Below are positions 9,756 to 16,833 of a stretch of DNA of 64,000 nt, piece after piece. The position numbers and the translations under genes were made by a program. The stretch is from Actinomycetospora straminea (lineage in GTDB: Bacteria > Actinomycetota > Actinomycetes > Mycobacteriales > Pseudonocardiaceae). The notes beneath the pieces are model-generated. The model searched no databases, was not told the origin of the DNA, and saw only the letters and a program-made list of their open reading frames with translations. The DNA lies in NCBI RefSeq assembly GCF_028737255.1, contig NZ_JAQZAN010000018.1:62001-126000 (forward strand), read 5' to 3'. Numbering within the stretch: the stretch's first letter is position 1; the number at the start of each line of letters is the position of its first letter.

Positions 9756-10544
9756 GTGTGCCGCCACCTGGCCCATGTGGGCCCGACGCCGGTGACGCTC
9801 GCGTCGCTGCTGACCGAGCCGCCCCACGCCCTGCTGGTCCAGAGCTACGCCCCCACCGACATGCGCGGCGGCGGCACGGTCAACGCCGACGGGTTCGGGG
9901 TGGGCTGGTACGTGCGTGATCTTCTCAGCGATAGCTCAGAAGATCACGCACGGACGGCGCTGTACCGGCGCGACGACCCGATGTGGACCGACGCGTCGTT
10001 CCTCGACCTCGCCGCCGCGGTGGAGACCACCGCGCTCGTCGCCGCGGTGCGCTCGGCGACGGTCGGCATGCCCGTGTCCACCGCCGCGTGCGCGCCCTTC
10101 CGGGCGGACGGGCGGCTCTTCAGCCACAACGGGGTCGTGCGCGGCTGGCCGCACACCATGGCCGACCTCGCCGCCACGCTGGCGCCGGTCGACCTGCTGA
10201 CCCTCGACGCCGCGACCGACTCGGCCCTGCTCTGGGCCCTGGTCCGCGCCCGCCTCGCCGCCGGCAAGGACCCCGCCGACGCGCTGGCCGGCGTCGTCGC
10301 CGACACCCTCGCGGCCGCGCCGGGCTCCCGGCTGAACCTGCTGCTCGGCGACGGCGAGCAGATCGTCGCCACCGCCGTCGACCACGCGCTCTCGTACCGG
10401 ACGCACCCCGACGGCGCGGTCACCGTCGCCTCCGAACCCCTCGACCTCGACGACGCGTGGGTCGCGGTCCCCGACGGCTCCCTGCTCGCAGCCCGGCCGG
10501 GCACACCGCACGACCCGCCCGCCGTGACCGTCACGGCGCTGTAG
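9756..10544 (+). CDS. egtC: Class II amidohydrolase EgtC with an in-frame palindromic insertion
   Basis: A 262-residue Ntn-type glutamine amidotransferase fold enzyme that removes the gamma-glutamyl group from the EgtB product. After start removal Cys2 (MCRHLAHVG) is the N-terminal nucleophile. Other family signatures are NADGFGVGW (about 43-51), RSATVGMPVS and LFSHNGVVRGW. The GTG at 9756 lies six bases after the egtB stop. Compared with mycobacterial EgtC, about 12-14 residues are extra between GWYV and ALYRRDDPMW (residues about 53-66, RDLLSDSSEDHAR). These are encoded exactly by a 42-nt palindrome (listed separately). The insertion keeps the frame and is in a surface-loop position, so activity is probably retained. 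Confidence 0.92.
   Translation: MCRHLAHVGPTPVTLASLLTEPPHALLVQSYAPTDMRGGGTVNADGFGVGWYVRDLLSDSSEDHARTALYRRDDPMWTDASFLDLAAAVETTALVAAVRSATVGMPVSTAACAPFRADGRLFSHNGVVRGWPHTMADLAATLAPVDLLTLDAATDSALLWALVRARLAAGKDPADALAGVVADTLAAAPGSRLNLLLGDGEQIVATAVDHALSYRTHPDGAVTVASEPLDLDDAWVAVPDGSLLAARPGTPHDPPAVTVTAL
9911..9952. repeat. 42-nt palindrome inserted in frame in egtC
   Basis: The 15-base arms CGTGCGTGATCTTCT (9911-9925) and AGAAGATCACGCACG (9938-9952) are perfectly complementary. Inside them, after one C-C mismatch, AGC (9927-9929) pairs with GCT (9934-9936) around a GATA loop. The stretch is 42 nt, a multiple of three, is less GC-rich than the flanking egtC sequence, and encodes the extra residues of EgtC. 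A terminator or attenuator in mid-gene is implausible. Confidence 0.85.
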
Positions 10545-10627
10545 CCGCGCTCCTCCGTTCCCGACGCCGTGAACGGCAGGCCCCGACCCGTGGGCGTGCC
10601 CCGACCCCAGGACGTGACCCGACACCG

Positions 10628-11599
10628 ATGAGCCTGCCCGCGCTCGACGTACACCTCACCGAAGCCGACGCCGAGGCCGCCCTCCGGGCCGACGCGCGGC
10701 GCGGTCTGACCTCGACCCCGAAGGTGCTCACCCCGCAGTGGCTCTACGACGCCCGGGGGAGCGAGCTGTTCGAGCAGATCACCGCGCTGCCGGAGTACTA
10801 CCCCTTCACCGCCGAGCGCGAGGCCCTCACGGCGCACGCGGACACGATCGCCCGCGCCGCGGCCGCGGACACCCTCGTCGAGCTGGGGTCGGGGTCGTCG
10901 TCGAAGACCCCGCTGCTGCTCGACGCCCTGCAGCGGGCGGGCACGCTGCGGCGCTACGTGCCGGTGGACGTGTCGCCGGCGGCGCTCGAGGAGGCGGTGC
11001 CGGGGCTGGTCGCGGCCTACCCGGGGCTCGACGTGCACGGCGTCGTCGCCGACTTCACCAGCGACCTGCGCAGCATCCCCCGCGACGGGCGGCGGATCGT
11101 GGCCCTGCTCGGCGGGACGCTCGGCAACTTCGAGCCCGGCGACCGCCAGGCCTTCCTCGCCGCCCTCGCCGACGCGCTCGACCCGGGGGAGGCGTTCCTC
11201 GTCGGCACCGACCTCGCCAAGGACGAGGCGACACTCGTCGCCGCCTACGACGACGCCGAGGGCGTGACCGCGGCGTTCGACCTCAACGTGCTCGCGGTAC
11301 TCAACCGCGTGCTCGGCGCCGACTTCGACCCCGACGGCTTCGAGCACCTCGCCATCTGGGTGCCGCAGGCGAGCCGGATCGAGATGCGGCTGCGGGCCCG
11401 GCGGGCGATGCACGTGCGGGTGCCCGAGCTGGACCTCGAGATCGACTTCACCGCGGGCGAGGAGATGCGCACCGAGATATCGACGAAGTTCACGCGCGAG
11501 GGCATCCGCGCGGAGCTGGCCGCCGCGGGGTTCGCCCACGACGGCTGGTTCACCGACCCGCAGGGCCGGTTCGCGCTGTCCCTCGCCGTGCGTCGCTGA
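10628..11599 (+). CDS. egtD: L-histidine N-alpha-methyltransferase EgtD
   Basis: A 323-residue SAM-dependent enzyme that trimethylates histidine to hercynine, the first step of ergothioneine synthesis. Recognisable are the EgtD-specific N-terminal PKVLTPQWLYDARGSELFEQI and PEYYPFTAERE segments, the SAM site LVELGSGSSSKTPLLL (about residues 84-99), LLGGTLGNFEP, and the C-terminal EEMRTEISTKFTREGI substrate region. The ATG at 10628 precedes the conserved start. It is separated from egtC by an 83-bp gap, so it may have its own promoter or be read through. Its last 50 bp overlap the convergent roadblock-like gene. No egtE lies downstream. Confidence 0.94.
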   Translation: MSLPALDVHLTEADAEAALRADARRGLTSTPKVLTPQWLYDARGSELFEQITALPEYYPFTAEREALTAHADTIARAAAADTLVELGSGSSSKTPLLLDALQRAGTLRRYVPVDVSPAALEEAVPGLVAAYPGLDVHGVVADFTSDLRSIPRDGRRIVALLGGTLGNFEPGDRQAFLAALADALDPGEAFLVGTDLAKDEATLVAAYDDAEGVTAAFDLNVLAVLNRVLGADFDPDGFEHLAIWVPQASRIEMRLRARRAMHVRVPELDLEIDFTAGEEMRTEISTKFTREGIRAELAAAGFAHDGWFTDPQGRFALSLAVRR

Positions 11600-12296
11600 G
11601 CGGGACCAGCGGCGAGGAGATCTGCTCGGACACGCCGGTGACCAGCGGCGACGCCACCGAGGCGATCGTCCGCGACGCGGGTGTCGTGTCCGGCGACGGG
11701 GTGGTGGCGCCGCGGGGGGCCATCGCCGAGAGCGGGGCCGCGGTCGGCGTGGGAGTGGGCTCCGGGGCCCCTGCGGCGTCGGCTGCGTCGTCCCCGGCGT
11801 CCTCCCCGTCGTCGTCCGGGGCGGGCGTGCTCGGGGTCGGGTCGTCGACGACCCAGCTGCCGTCGACCGGACGCCGGGCGAGCGTCGGCCCGGCGGTGAG
11901 CGCCTCGACCGACACCGTCCGCAGGCGCAGCCGGGCCTTCGCCACGTGGCGGGAGGCGCCGCGGACGACGACGGCCACCACCAGCCGCTCACCGTGCGGG
12001 TCGGGCACGGCGTGGAGCAGGTGGTGGTGACCGTCGTCGGTGTTCACGGAGAGCTCCGCGAGCGCCGGGGTGACCGCCAGGGCGGCCCGCACCATGTCGG
12101 CGTGGGCCGCGCCCAGCAGCTCGAGGTCGGCGAGCGCGGGGTGCTCGCCGGCGTCCTCCACCCAGCCGTCGAGGACGAGTCCGCTGTCGGCGTCGACGAG
12201 GGTGGCGGCGACGATGCGGCGGTCGTCGAGCAGCGGGCGGAGCACCGCCGACAGCCCGTCCGACCGCACGCACGTCAGGTGGCGGTGTCGGCCCAC
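11550..12296 (-). CDS. Roadblock/LC7-like protein with disordered acidic/Pro tail
   Basis: A 248-residue protein. Residues about 10-125 look like a roadblock/longin-type alpha/beta fold (GLSAVLRPLLDDRRIVAATL, VDADSGLVLDGW, LLHAVPDPHGERLVVAVVV, ending in a helix RHVAKARLRLR). The rest is low-complexity, Asp/Pro/Thr-rich and probably disordered. It is the last of three tandem genes whose folded domains end in a similar A-R-x-x-L helix. The GTG at 12296 has AGGGGAG upstream and lies 31 bp after the preceding gene. The 3' end runs 50 bp into the convergent egtD, so the C-terminal residues (from about 233) are coded by egtD antisense; the true stop could only be here in this frame. Function is not known; roadblock proteins usually regulate small GTPases. 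Confidence 0.7.
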   Translation of the reverse strand: MGRHRHLTCVRSDGLSAVLRPLLDDRRIVAATLVDADSGLVLDGWVEDAGEHPALADLELLGAAHADMVRAALAVTPALAELSVNTDDGHHHLLHAVPDPHGERLVVAVVVRGASRHVAKARLRLRTVSVEALTAGPTLARRPVDGSWVVDDPTPSTPAPDDDGEDAGDDAADAAGAPEPTPTPTAAPLSAMAPRGATTPSPDTTPASRTIASVASPLVTGVSEQISSPLVPLSDARRGTARTGPAGR

Positions 12297-12324
12297 CCTC
12301 GCCGCTCCCCTCGACCGACCGGCG

Positions 12325-12765
12325 TCAGCGCCGGCCGACCTGCTGGTAGTAGCCCTGGTCCTGCTGGGGCACGGCCGGCGCCTGCGACGGGTCGTCGAGG
12401 TAGAAGCGCTGACCGATGATCTTCAGGTCGCGGCGCGCCATGGCGAGGTTCGCCTGCTGGCGGTTGAGCACCAGGTAGAAGAACATCTTGTCGTCCGGGT
12501 TGCCGTAGATCGGCCGGATCAGGTGGTACTGCGTGTCGAGGGTGATGAGGATGTCCTCGATCGTCTCGCGCAGGCCCAGCTTCTGCATGACGTCGAACTT
12601 CGCGCGGACGACCTCGCTGTTGCCGGGCGCGGCGACGTCGAGGTCGAACTCGGCGCTGCCGCCCCGCGAGCCGAGGGTCATGCCGCTGTCGTAGTCGACG
12701 ATGGCCACGGCGAACGCGCCCTTGATGTTGGCGGCCGCGTTGAGGGCGTACTCGATGTCACTCAT
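12325..12765 (-). CDS. Roadblock/LC7 domain protein
   Basis: A 146-residue protein, middle gene of the three-gene operon. It has the compact roadblock pattern: an amphipathic start (IEYALNAAANIKGAFAVAIV), a hairpin with DYDSGMTLG, a central helix (VVRAKFDVMQKLGL), two strands (DILITLDTQYHLIRPI and KMFFYLVLNR) and a final helix (QQANLAMARRDLKIIG). A short Gln/Pro tail follows. Roadblock proteins bind and regulate Ras-like GTPases or act as scaffolds in actinobacterial conservons; no GTPase gene is adjacent. ATG 12765 has GGAGGAATCC upstream, and the stop of the preceding gene overlaps it (ATGA), so translation is coupled. It is the best conserved member of the trio. Confidence 0.82.
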   Translation of the reverse strand: MSDIEYALNAAANIKGAFAVAIVDYDSGMTLGSRGGSAEFDLDVAAPGNSEVVRAKFDVMQKLGLRETIEDILITLDTQYHLIRPIYGNPDDKMFFYLVLNRQQANLAMARRDLKIIGQRFYLDDPSQAPAVPQQDQGYYQQVGRR

Positions 12766-14063
12766 GGATTCCTCCGTGTCGGGGTCGCTCCGGGGGAGCG
12801 GGTCGTGGTCGGTTCGGGGGTGGAGCCGGCGAGCGCCGCCTGGGGGCGGCCCAGGCGGAGCAGGCCGGCGAGGACCCGCCGCAGGGTCTCGGGGTCGGTG
12901 CGCCAGCGTTGGCCGAGCACACCGGCCGAGTCCCGCGGCGGGGACGAGCCCGGGTCGCCGTCGGTGGCGTCGGGAGCCGGCGTGCGGACCGCGGCGGGCA
13001 ACGATGCCCCCGGCGGCCGGCGGGGTGCCGGCAGGGCCACCGCGGCCGGCGGGGCCGGGGTGGTCGGTGGTGGGGCCGCGGAGGCCGGAGCCGCCGGGGC
13101 GGACGGCGCCGCGGGTGCGGACGGCGTCGTCGGCGACGGTGACGGTGCCGCGGTCGGTGCCGCGGTCGGTGCCGCGGTCGGTGCCGCGGTCGGTGCCGAT
13201 CGGGGCGGCGTGGCCGAGGGCGTCGACCGGGGATCGGTCGGCGTCCGGGACCGCGCCGGCGGGGGCGAGGCCGGCACGGAGGACGGTGCCGACGGGGCCG
13301 CCGACGGGGCGGCCGACGGGCCCGACGGCGCGGGCAGCACGCGCAGCGAGGCGGGGGCCGCCGCGAGGGCCGCGGGAGCCGCGGGAGCCGCCGGAGCGAC
13401 CGAGGCCGCCGGCCGGGCCGGGACGCCGGTCGGCCACGCGGACGTCCGGGCGTCCCGCGCTGCCGGCGGGTCGGCGGGTCGGCGGTCCGGCCGGGCGTCC
13501 CGTCGGGCCGCGGGGGAGGGGGCCGTGGACGACGCCGGCACGGGCGCCGTCGACGACCGGCCGGGGGGGAGCCCGACCGGCCGGGCCGGGGTGGAGCTCG
13601 CCGGCGCGGGAGGGGCCGGCACGGCCGGACCCGCCGGCACGGCGGGCATCGCAGGCACGGCAGAGGCCGTCGTGACGGCCGCGAGGCGACGGCGGGCGAC
13701 GGCGAGGTTGCCCTCGTCGCGCCGGACCCGCAGGTAGATCCAGGTGCCGTCGACGGTGCGCAGCAGGTGGTACGCCGCGTCGGTGGTGACGATGAGGTCG
13801 TCGAGGGCGAGGTCCCGGTCCGTCGCGACGGCGGCGGCGCGGCGGCCCCAGGCGAGGACCGCGGGCGCGGTGCCCTCGTCGGTGCCGATCTCGGCGACGA
13901 CGCGCCCCTCCGGGGACCCGGCGTCGAGGGCGAGCGCCTGGGCCAGGCCCGGCAGGTCACGCAGGGACTCGAGCAGGGTGGGTTGCGGGACGGCGGCGGC
14001 CGGGGTCGACCGGGCCCCGGGAGCAGGCCCTGTAGGGCCCGAACGCGTCGCCGCCGTGGTCAC
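12762..14063 (-). CDS. Roadblock-like domain fused to long Pro/Ala-rich linker
   Basis: A 433-residue protein, first gene of the trio. Residues about 25-140 resemble the other two (LLESLRDLPGLAQALALDAG, DLIVTTDAAYHLLRTV, TWIYLRVRRDEGNLAVARRRL). About 220 residues of Pro, Ala, Thr and Ser follow, including a tandem TAAP repeat, and then a short helical end (DPETLRRVLAGLLRLGRPQAA, roughly). The layout suggests a tethered scaffold: a folded roadblock head, a disordered spacer and a C-terminal docking helix. GTG 14063 is preceded by GAGAGGATTCC; an upstream in-frame ATG lacks a ribosome-binding site. Its TGA overlaps the ATG of the next gene. I do not know a characterised homologue. Confidence 0.72.
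   Translation of the reverse strand: MTTAATRSGPTGPAPGARSTPAAAVPQPTLLESLRDLPGLAQALALDAGSPEGRVVAEIGTDEGTAPAVLAWGRRAAAVATDRDLALDDLIVTTDAAYHLLRTVDGTWIYLRVRRDEGNLAVARRRLAAVTTASAVPAMPAVPAGPAVPAPPAPASSTPARPVGLPPGRSSTAPVPASSTAPSPAARRDARPDRRPADPPAARDARTSAWPTGVPARPAASVAPAAPAAPAALAAAPASLRVLPAPSGPSAAPSAAPSAPSSVPASPPPARSRTPTDPRSTPSATPPRSAPTAAPTAAPTAAPTAAPSPSPTTPSAPAAPSAPAAPASAAPPPTTPAPPAAVALPAPRRPPGASLPAAVRTPAPDATDGDPGSSPPRDSAGVLGQRWRTDPETLRRVLAGLLRLGRPQAALAGSTPEPTTTRSPGATPTRRNP
13144..13197. repeat. 12-bp tandem repeat (about 4.5 units) in the Pro/Ala linker
   Basis: The 12-bp unit GCCGCGGTCGGT is repeated four times without change plus a partial unit. Read on the minus strand it codes for the repeated peptide TAAP within the disordered linker. 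Because the unit is a multiple of three, slippage would change linker length without breaking the frame. Confidence 0.8.
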
Positions 14064-14271
14064 GGAATCCTCTCGCTGCCAACTCGAAAACATCACGAGC
14101 CTAGGTACAGCGATCACGCTCAGCAATTGGCCGTTCGGGTACAGATGACTGTCCGGGTGACGCAGCGGACCGTCCGGGAACTGACTGACTACTCTACGCC
14201 GAACGGTCCTGGTCTCTCAGCGATTGCTCTGTCCGTGTCGCGCATCTACGCCGAACGAGTCGACGCGCGGG
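14064..14271. promoter_or_regulatory. Upstream region of the roadblock operon with a direct repeat
   Basis: This 208-bp gap is clearly less GC-rich than its surroundings and should contain the promoter of the minus-strand roadblock operon. CTACGCCGAACG occurs twice (14194-14205 and 14246-14257), a 12-bp direct repeat 52 bp apart, roughly five helical turns. GGTACAG also occurs twice nearer the gene. These may be regulator sites; no regulator is assigned. Confidence 0.35.
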
Positions 14272-14517
14272 TCATGCCGACGCGCGGGGCACGAGGCGCG
14301 ACCAGAGCCCGCCGCGGCGGTCGCCCGTCCCGGCCACGGCCTCGCCCGTGGCCGAGGCGCACGACGGGCAGCGCGAGGCCGGGGGAGAGGAGAGCGAGGA
14401 CGCCCAGACCGTGGCTTCACAGAGCGCCTCGAAGCGCCCGTCGCCGCCCTGGGCGGCGAGGAACGCGGCGTCCGAGACGGCGTGGTCGGCGCCGTCGACA
14501 GCGCAGGTCAACCACAT
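14272..14517 (-). CDS. Small cysteine-containing actinobacterial protein
   Basis: An 81-residue protein, starting MWLTCAVDGADHAVSD. It has three to four conserved-looking Cys (C5, the ALCEATVWASS Cys and the pair RCPSC), a pattern I associate with small actinomycete proteins in which the Cys pairs may bind zinc; function unknown. It lies 23 bp downstream of the DUF397 gene on the same strand, so it is probably the third gene of the XRE-DUF397 unit. ATG 14517 has only a weak GGGGG upstream. It could be mistaken for noise because of its size, but the Cys-rich pattern and the position argue for a real gene. Confidence 0.55.
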   Translation of the reverse strand: MWLTCAVDGADHAVSDAAFLAAQGGDGRFEALCEATVWASSLSSPPASRCPSCASATGEAVAGTGDRRGGLWSRLVPRASA

Positions 14518-14540
14518 GGATCGGCCCCCGGACGGGCGCC

Positions 14541-14795
14541 TCACGACACGAGGGCGATGTCGTCGGGACCCAGGAGGTCGTCGTAGGCGCCGCGCTTGAT
14601 GTCGGCGAGGAACGCGCTCATCTCCGCGGCGGAGAAGACGAGGGCCGGGCCCTCGGGGAACCGGGAGTTGCGCACCGCGACCCGGTGCGCGGGCACCGGC
14701 GCGAGCTCGACGCAGTTGCCCTGCTTGCCCGAACGGGCGCTCTTGCGCCACGTCACGTCGGGCAGGCCGTCCCGTGCATTCGGCACCTGGCCCAT
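14541..14795 (-). CDS. DUF397 domain protein
   Basis: An 84-residue protein with the full DUF397 signature: WRKSARSGKQGNCVELAPV, then VAVRNSRFPEGPALVFS and the final helix EMSAFLADIKRGAYDDL. DUF397 proteins are small partners encoded beside XRE-type regulators in Streptomyces and relatives; they act in development or as toxin-antitoxin-like modules depending on the pair. The ATG at 14795 gives the expected start. The upstream gap to the XRE gene carries GTGCAC-type palindromes that could be its operator. Confidence 0.88.
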   Translation of the reverse strand: MGQVPNARDGLPDVTWRKSARSGKQGNCVELAPVPAHRVAVRNSRFPEGPALVFSAAEMSAFLADIKRGAYDDLLGPDDIALVS

Positions 14796-14812
14796 GCGAC
14801 CGCCTCAGTCAT

Positions 14813-14879
14813 GTGCACGTGCATCCGACAGTGCACCCGACACTAGCAACCGAGCGCGTCCTCTGCAGGGCACGTGCAC
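14813..14879. promoter_or_regulatory. Clustered TGCACGTGCA-type palindromes upstream of the DUF397 gene
   Basis: TGCACGTGCA occurs at 14814-14823 (perfect 10-bp palindrome), GTGCAC at 14831-14836, and GCACGTGCAC at 14870-14879. All lie in the 121-bp gap between the XRE gene and the DUF397 gene. Repeated related palindromes at a promoter suggest cooperative binding, most simply by the adjacent XRE regulator. No binding data support this. Confidence 0.45.
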
Positions 14880-14916
14880 GCCGCAGGCGGGTCGCCCGCA
14901 CCGGCTCGTCGGCGTC

Positions 14917-15804
14917 TCAGCGCTCGGCGACGAGCTTCGTGAGGTACTGGCGCGTCTCGTCGGGCGTCAGCGCGTCGACGGCCACGCGGTCCATGACCCG
15001 GCTGTAGGCCTCCACCTCGGGCCGCTTGTCCAGGTACACCGCGGCGGTGAGGTGCTCCTGGTAGACGAGGTCGGGCAGCTCGGGCTCGGCGAAGCGCAGG
15101 ATCGAGAACGTGCTCTCGGCGGCGTAGCCGCTGAGGGTGAACGGCAGGACCTGGATGACGACGTTCGGCAGCGCCGAGAGCTCGAGCAGGCGCTCGACCT
15201 GGGCGACGAGCGTGTCGTGGCCGCCGATCGGCCGGTGCAGCACCGACTCGTCGATGATCGCCCACACCGTCGGCGCGTCGCGGCGCCCGAGCATCTGCTG
15301 GCGGCGCATGCGCACGGTGAGCCGGCGCTCGTCGTCGGAGCTCGCCCGGTCCGGGTGGCCCGAGGTGATGACCGCGCGCGCGTAGTCCTCGGTCTGCAGC
15401 AGGCCGGGGACGAAGAGCAGCTCGTAGGTCTGGATGCGCGACGCGCTCATCTCCAGGCCGACGTAGTCCTCGAACCAGTCGGGCAGGACGTCGCCGTAGG
15501 GCTGCCACCAGCCCGGCTCGTTGCTGCGGCGGGTCATGTCGAGGAGCAGCTCGCGCTCGCCGGGGTCGGTGACCCCGTACATCGTCAGCAGGTCGGCGAC
15601 GTCGCGCTCCTTGAAGCCGACCTTGCCGGCCTCGAGGCGGCTCATCTTGGAGTCCGACCCGCGGATCGACCACGCGGCGTCGGACCGGACCACGCCGGCG
15701 CGCTCACGCAGGCGTCGCAGCTGGGCCCCGAGGATGATGCGGCGGGCGGTGGGGCCGGCGCCCTCGGGTCCGCCGTCAGCCCCGGTCTGCTCCCGCTCGG
15801 CCAC
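14917..15804 (-). CDS. XRE-family regulator with DUF5753 domain
   Basis: A 295-residue transcriptional regulator. An N-terminal helix-turn-helix (residues about 25-85: LGAQLRRLRERAGV, SKMSRLEAGKVGFKERDVADLL) is followed by the large DUF5753 domain (GWWQPYGDVLPDWFEDYVGLE, IQTYELLFVPGLLQTEDYARA, VWAIIDESVLHRPIGG, VIQVLPF) seen in the Streptomyces WhiJ/DUF397-associated family. It probably controls its partner DUF397 gene and a developmental or redox function. It is divergent from the DUF574 methyltransferase gene; the 182-bp gap before that ORF should hold both promoters. The start at 15804 gives a short nonconserved lead before the HTH. Confidence 0.88.
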   Translation of the reverse strand: MAEREQTGADGGPEGAGPTARRIILGAQLRRLRERAGVVRSDAAWSIRGSDSKMSRLEAGKVGFKERDVADLLTMYGVTDPGERELLLDMTRRSNEPGWWQPYGDVLPDWFEDYVGLEMSASRIQTYELLFVPGLLQTEDYARAVITSGHPDRASSDDERRLTVRMRRQQMLGRRDAPTVWAIIDESVLHRPIGGHDTLVAQVERLLELSALPNVVIQVLPFTLSGYAAESTFSILRFAEPELPDLVYQEHLTAAVYLDKRPEVEAYSRVMDRVAVDALTPDETRQYLTKLVAER

Positions 15805-15986
15805 CCGCGCGCTCCCCGCTCGTCCTCCGCAGCGGCCGCTCCTCGCCCCCCGGCCCGCCGCGCCGAGGTCGAGACGTTACACGTCGCCGCGCGCGGTTGT
15901 CCGCTGATCGACCCGCGACCGGCCGTGCGGCATTACCCTCCTAGGGTGAGCGACCGTCCGTGACGTACTTCCCAGATGGGACCCCG

Positions 15987-16826
15987 ATGACCGCTGCGCA
16001 CTCCTCCTCCCGCACGGGGTCCGCACCCGCCTACATCGACACGACCAAGGCGAGCATCGCGCGGGTGTACGACACGGCCCTCGGCGGCAAGGACAACTAC
16101 CCCGCCGACCGCGAGGTCGTCGAGAAGCTCAAGGTGGTCGCGCCGGAGATCGAGCAGTTCACGGTCGACCACCGCGCGTTCCTCGTGCGCGTCGTGCGCT
16201 TCCTCGCCGGCCAGGCGGGCATCGACCAGTTCCTCGACCTCGGCTCGGGCCTGCCGACCGCGGAGAACACCCACCAGGCGGCCCAGCGCCTCAACGCCGA
16301 GGCCCGGGTGGTCTACGTCGACAACGACCCCACGGTCGTCGCGCACGGGCGGGCGCTGCTGGAGGAGAACGACCGGACGTTCTTCTCGCCGGGCGACCTC
16401 ACGCACCCGCAGGAGGTGCTCGAGGACCCGGTGGTCACGCGCAACCTCGACGTCGAGCGTCCGATCGCGCTGCTGCAGCTGGGCACGCTGCACCACTACG
16501 ACGAGTCCGAGCTGTCGTGCGCGGAGATCATGAAGCAGTACGTCGACGCCCTGCCGTCGGGCTCGTACGTCGCGCTGAGCCACTTCCTCGACCCGCAGGA
16601 CGAGGACAGCGTCGTCGCCCGGCGCATGGAGGACGTCTTCCTGCACAGCCCGCTGGGCACCGGCCGGTTCCGCACGCGCGAGCAGATCCTGGCGATGATG
16701 CCGGGGCTCGAGCTCGTCGATCCCGGACTGGAGCTGTGCGTGCTGTGGTGGCCGGACGGCCCGATGCTGCGCCCGCTCGTCCCGGCGCAGCGGTGCATCG
16801 CGGGCGTGGTGGGTCGCAAGCCCTGA
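15987..16826 (+). CDS. SAM-dependent methyltransferase, DUF574 family
   Basis: A 279-residue protein of the actinobacterial DUF574 group. It has the diagnostic IARVYDTALGGKDNYPADRE near residue 25, a SAM-binding strand QFLDLGSGLPT, VVYVDNDPTVVAHGRAL, and the C-terminal GLELVDPGLELCVLWWPDG. Family members are abundant beside XRE/DUF397 genes, but their substrates are unknown. ATG 15987 is chosen for its GATGGGA upstream and the usual length; a GTG at 15960 in the same frame is possible, with TAGGGT (15942-15947) as a -10. The next methyltransferase follows after 7 bp, so they form an operon. Confidence 0.87.
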   Translation: MTAAHSSSRTGSAPAYIDTTKASIARVYDTALGGKDNYPADREVVEKLKVVAPEIEQFTVDHRAFLVRVVRFLAGQAGIDQFLDLGSGLPTAENTHQAAQRLNAEARVVYVDNDPTVVAHGRALLEENDRTFFSPGDLTHPQEVLEDPVVTRNLDVERPIALLQLGTLHHYDESELSCAEIMKQYVDALPSGSYVALSHFLDPQDEDSVVARRMEDVFLHSPLGTGRFRTREQILAMMPGLELVDPGLELCVLWWPDGPMLRPLVPAQRCIAGVVGRKP

Positions 16827-16833
16827 GGTCCCG

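Noticed and set aside
9911-9952. Transcription attenuator or terminator in egtC
   Set aside because: It is in the middle of an intact frame with egtD required downstream, has no U tract and encodes in-frame residues.
13144-13197. Possible CRISPR-like repeat
   Set aside because: The units are contiguous 12-bp repeats with no spacers and code for protein.
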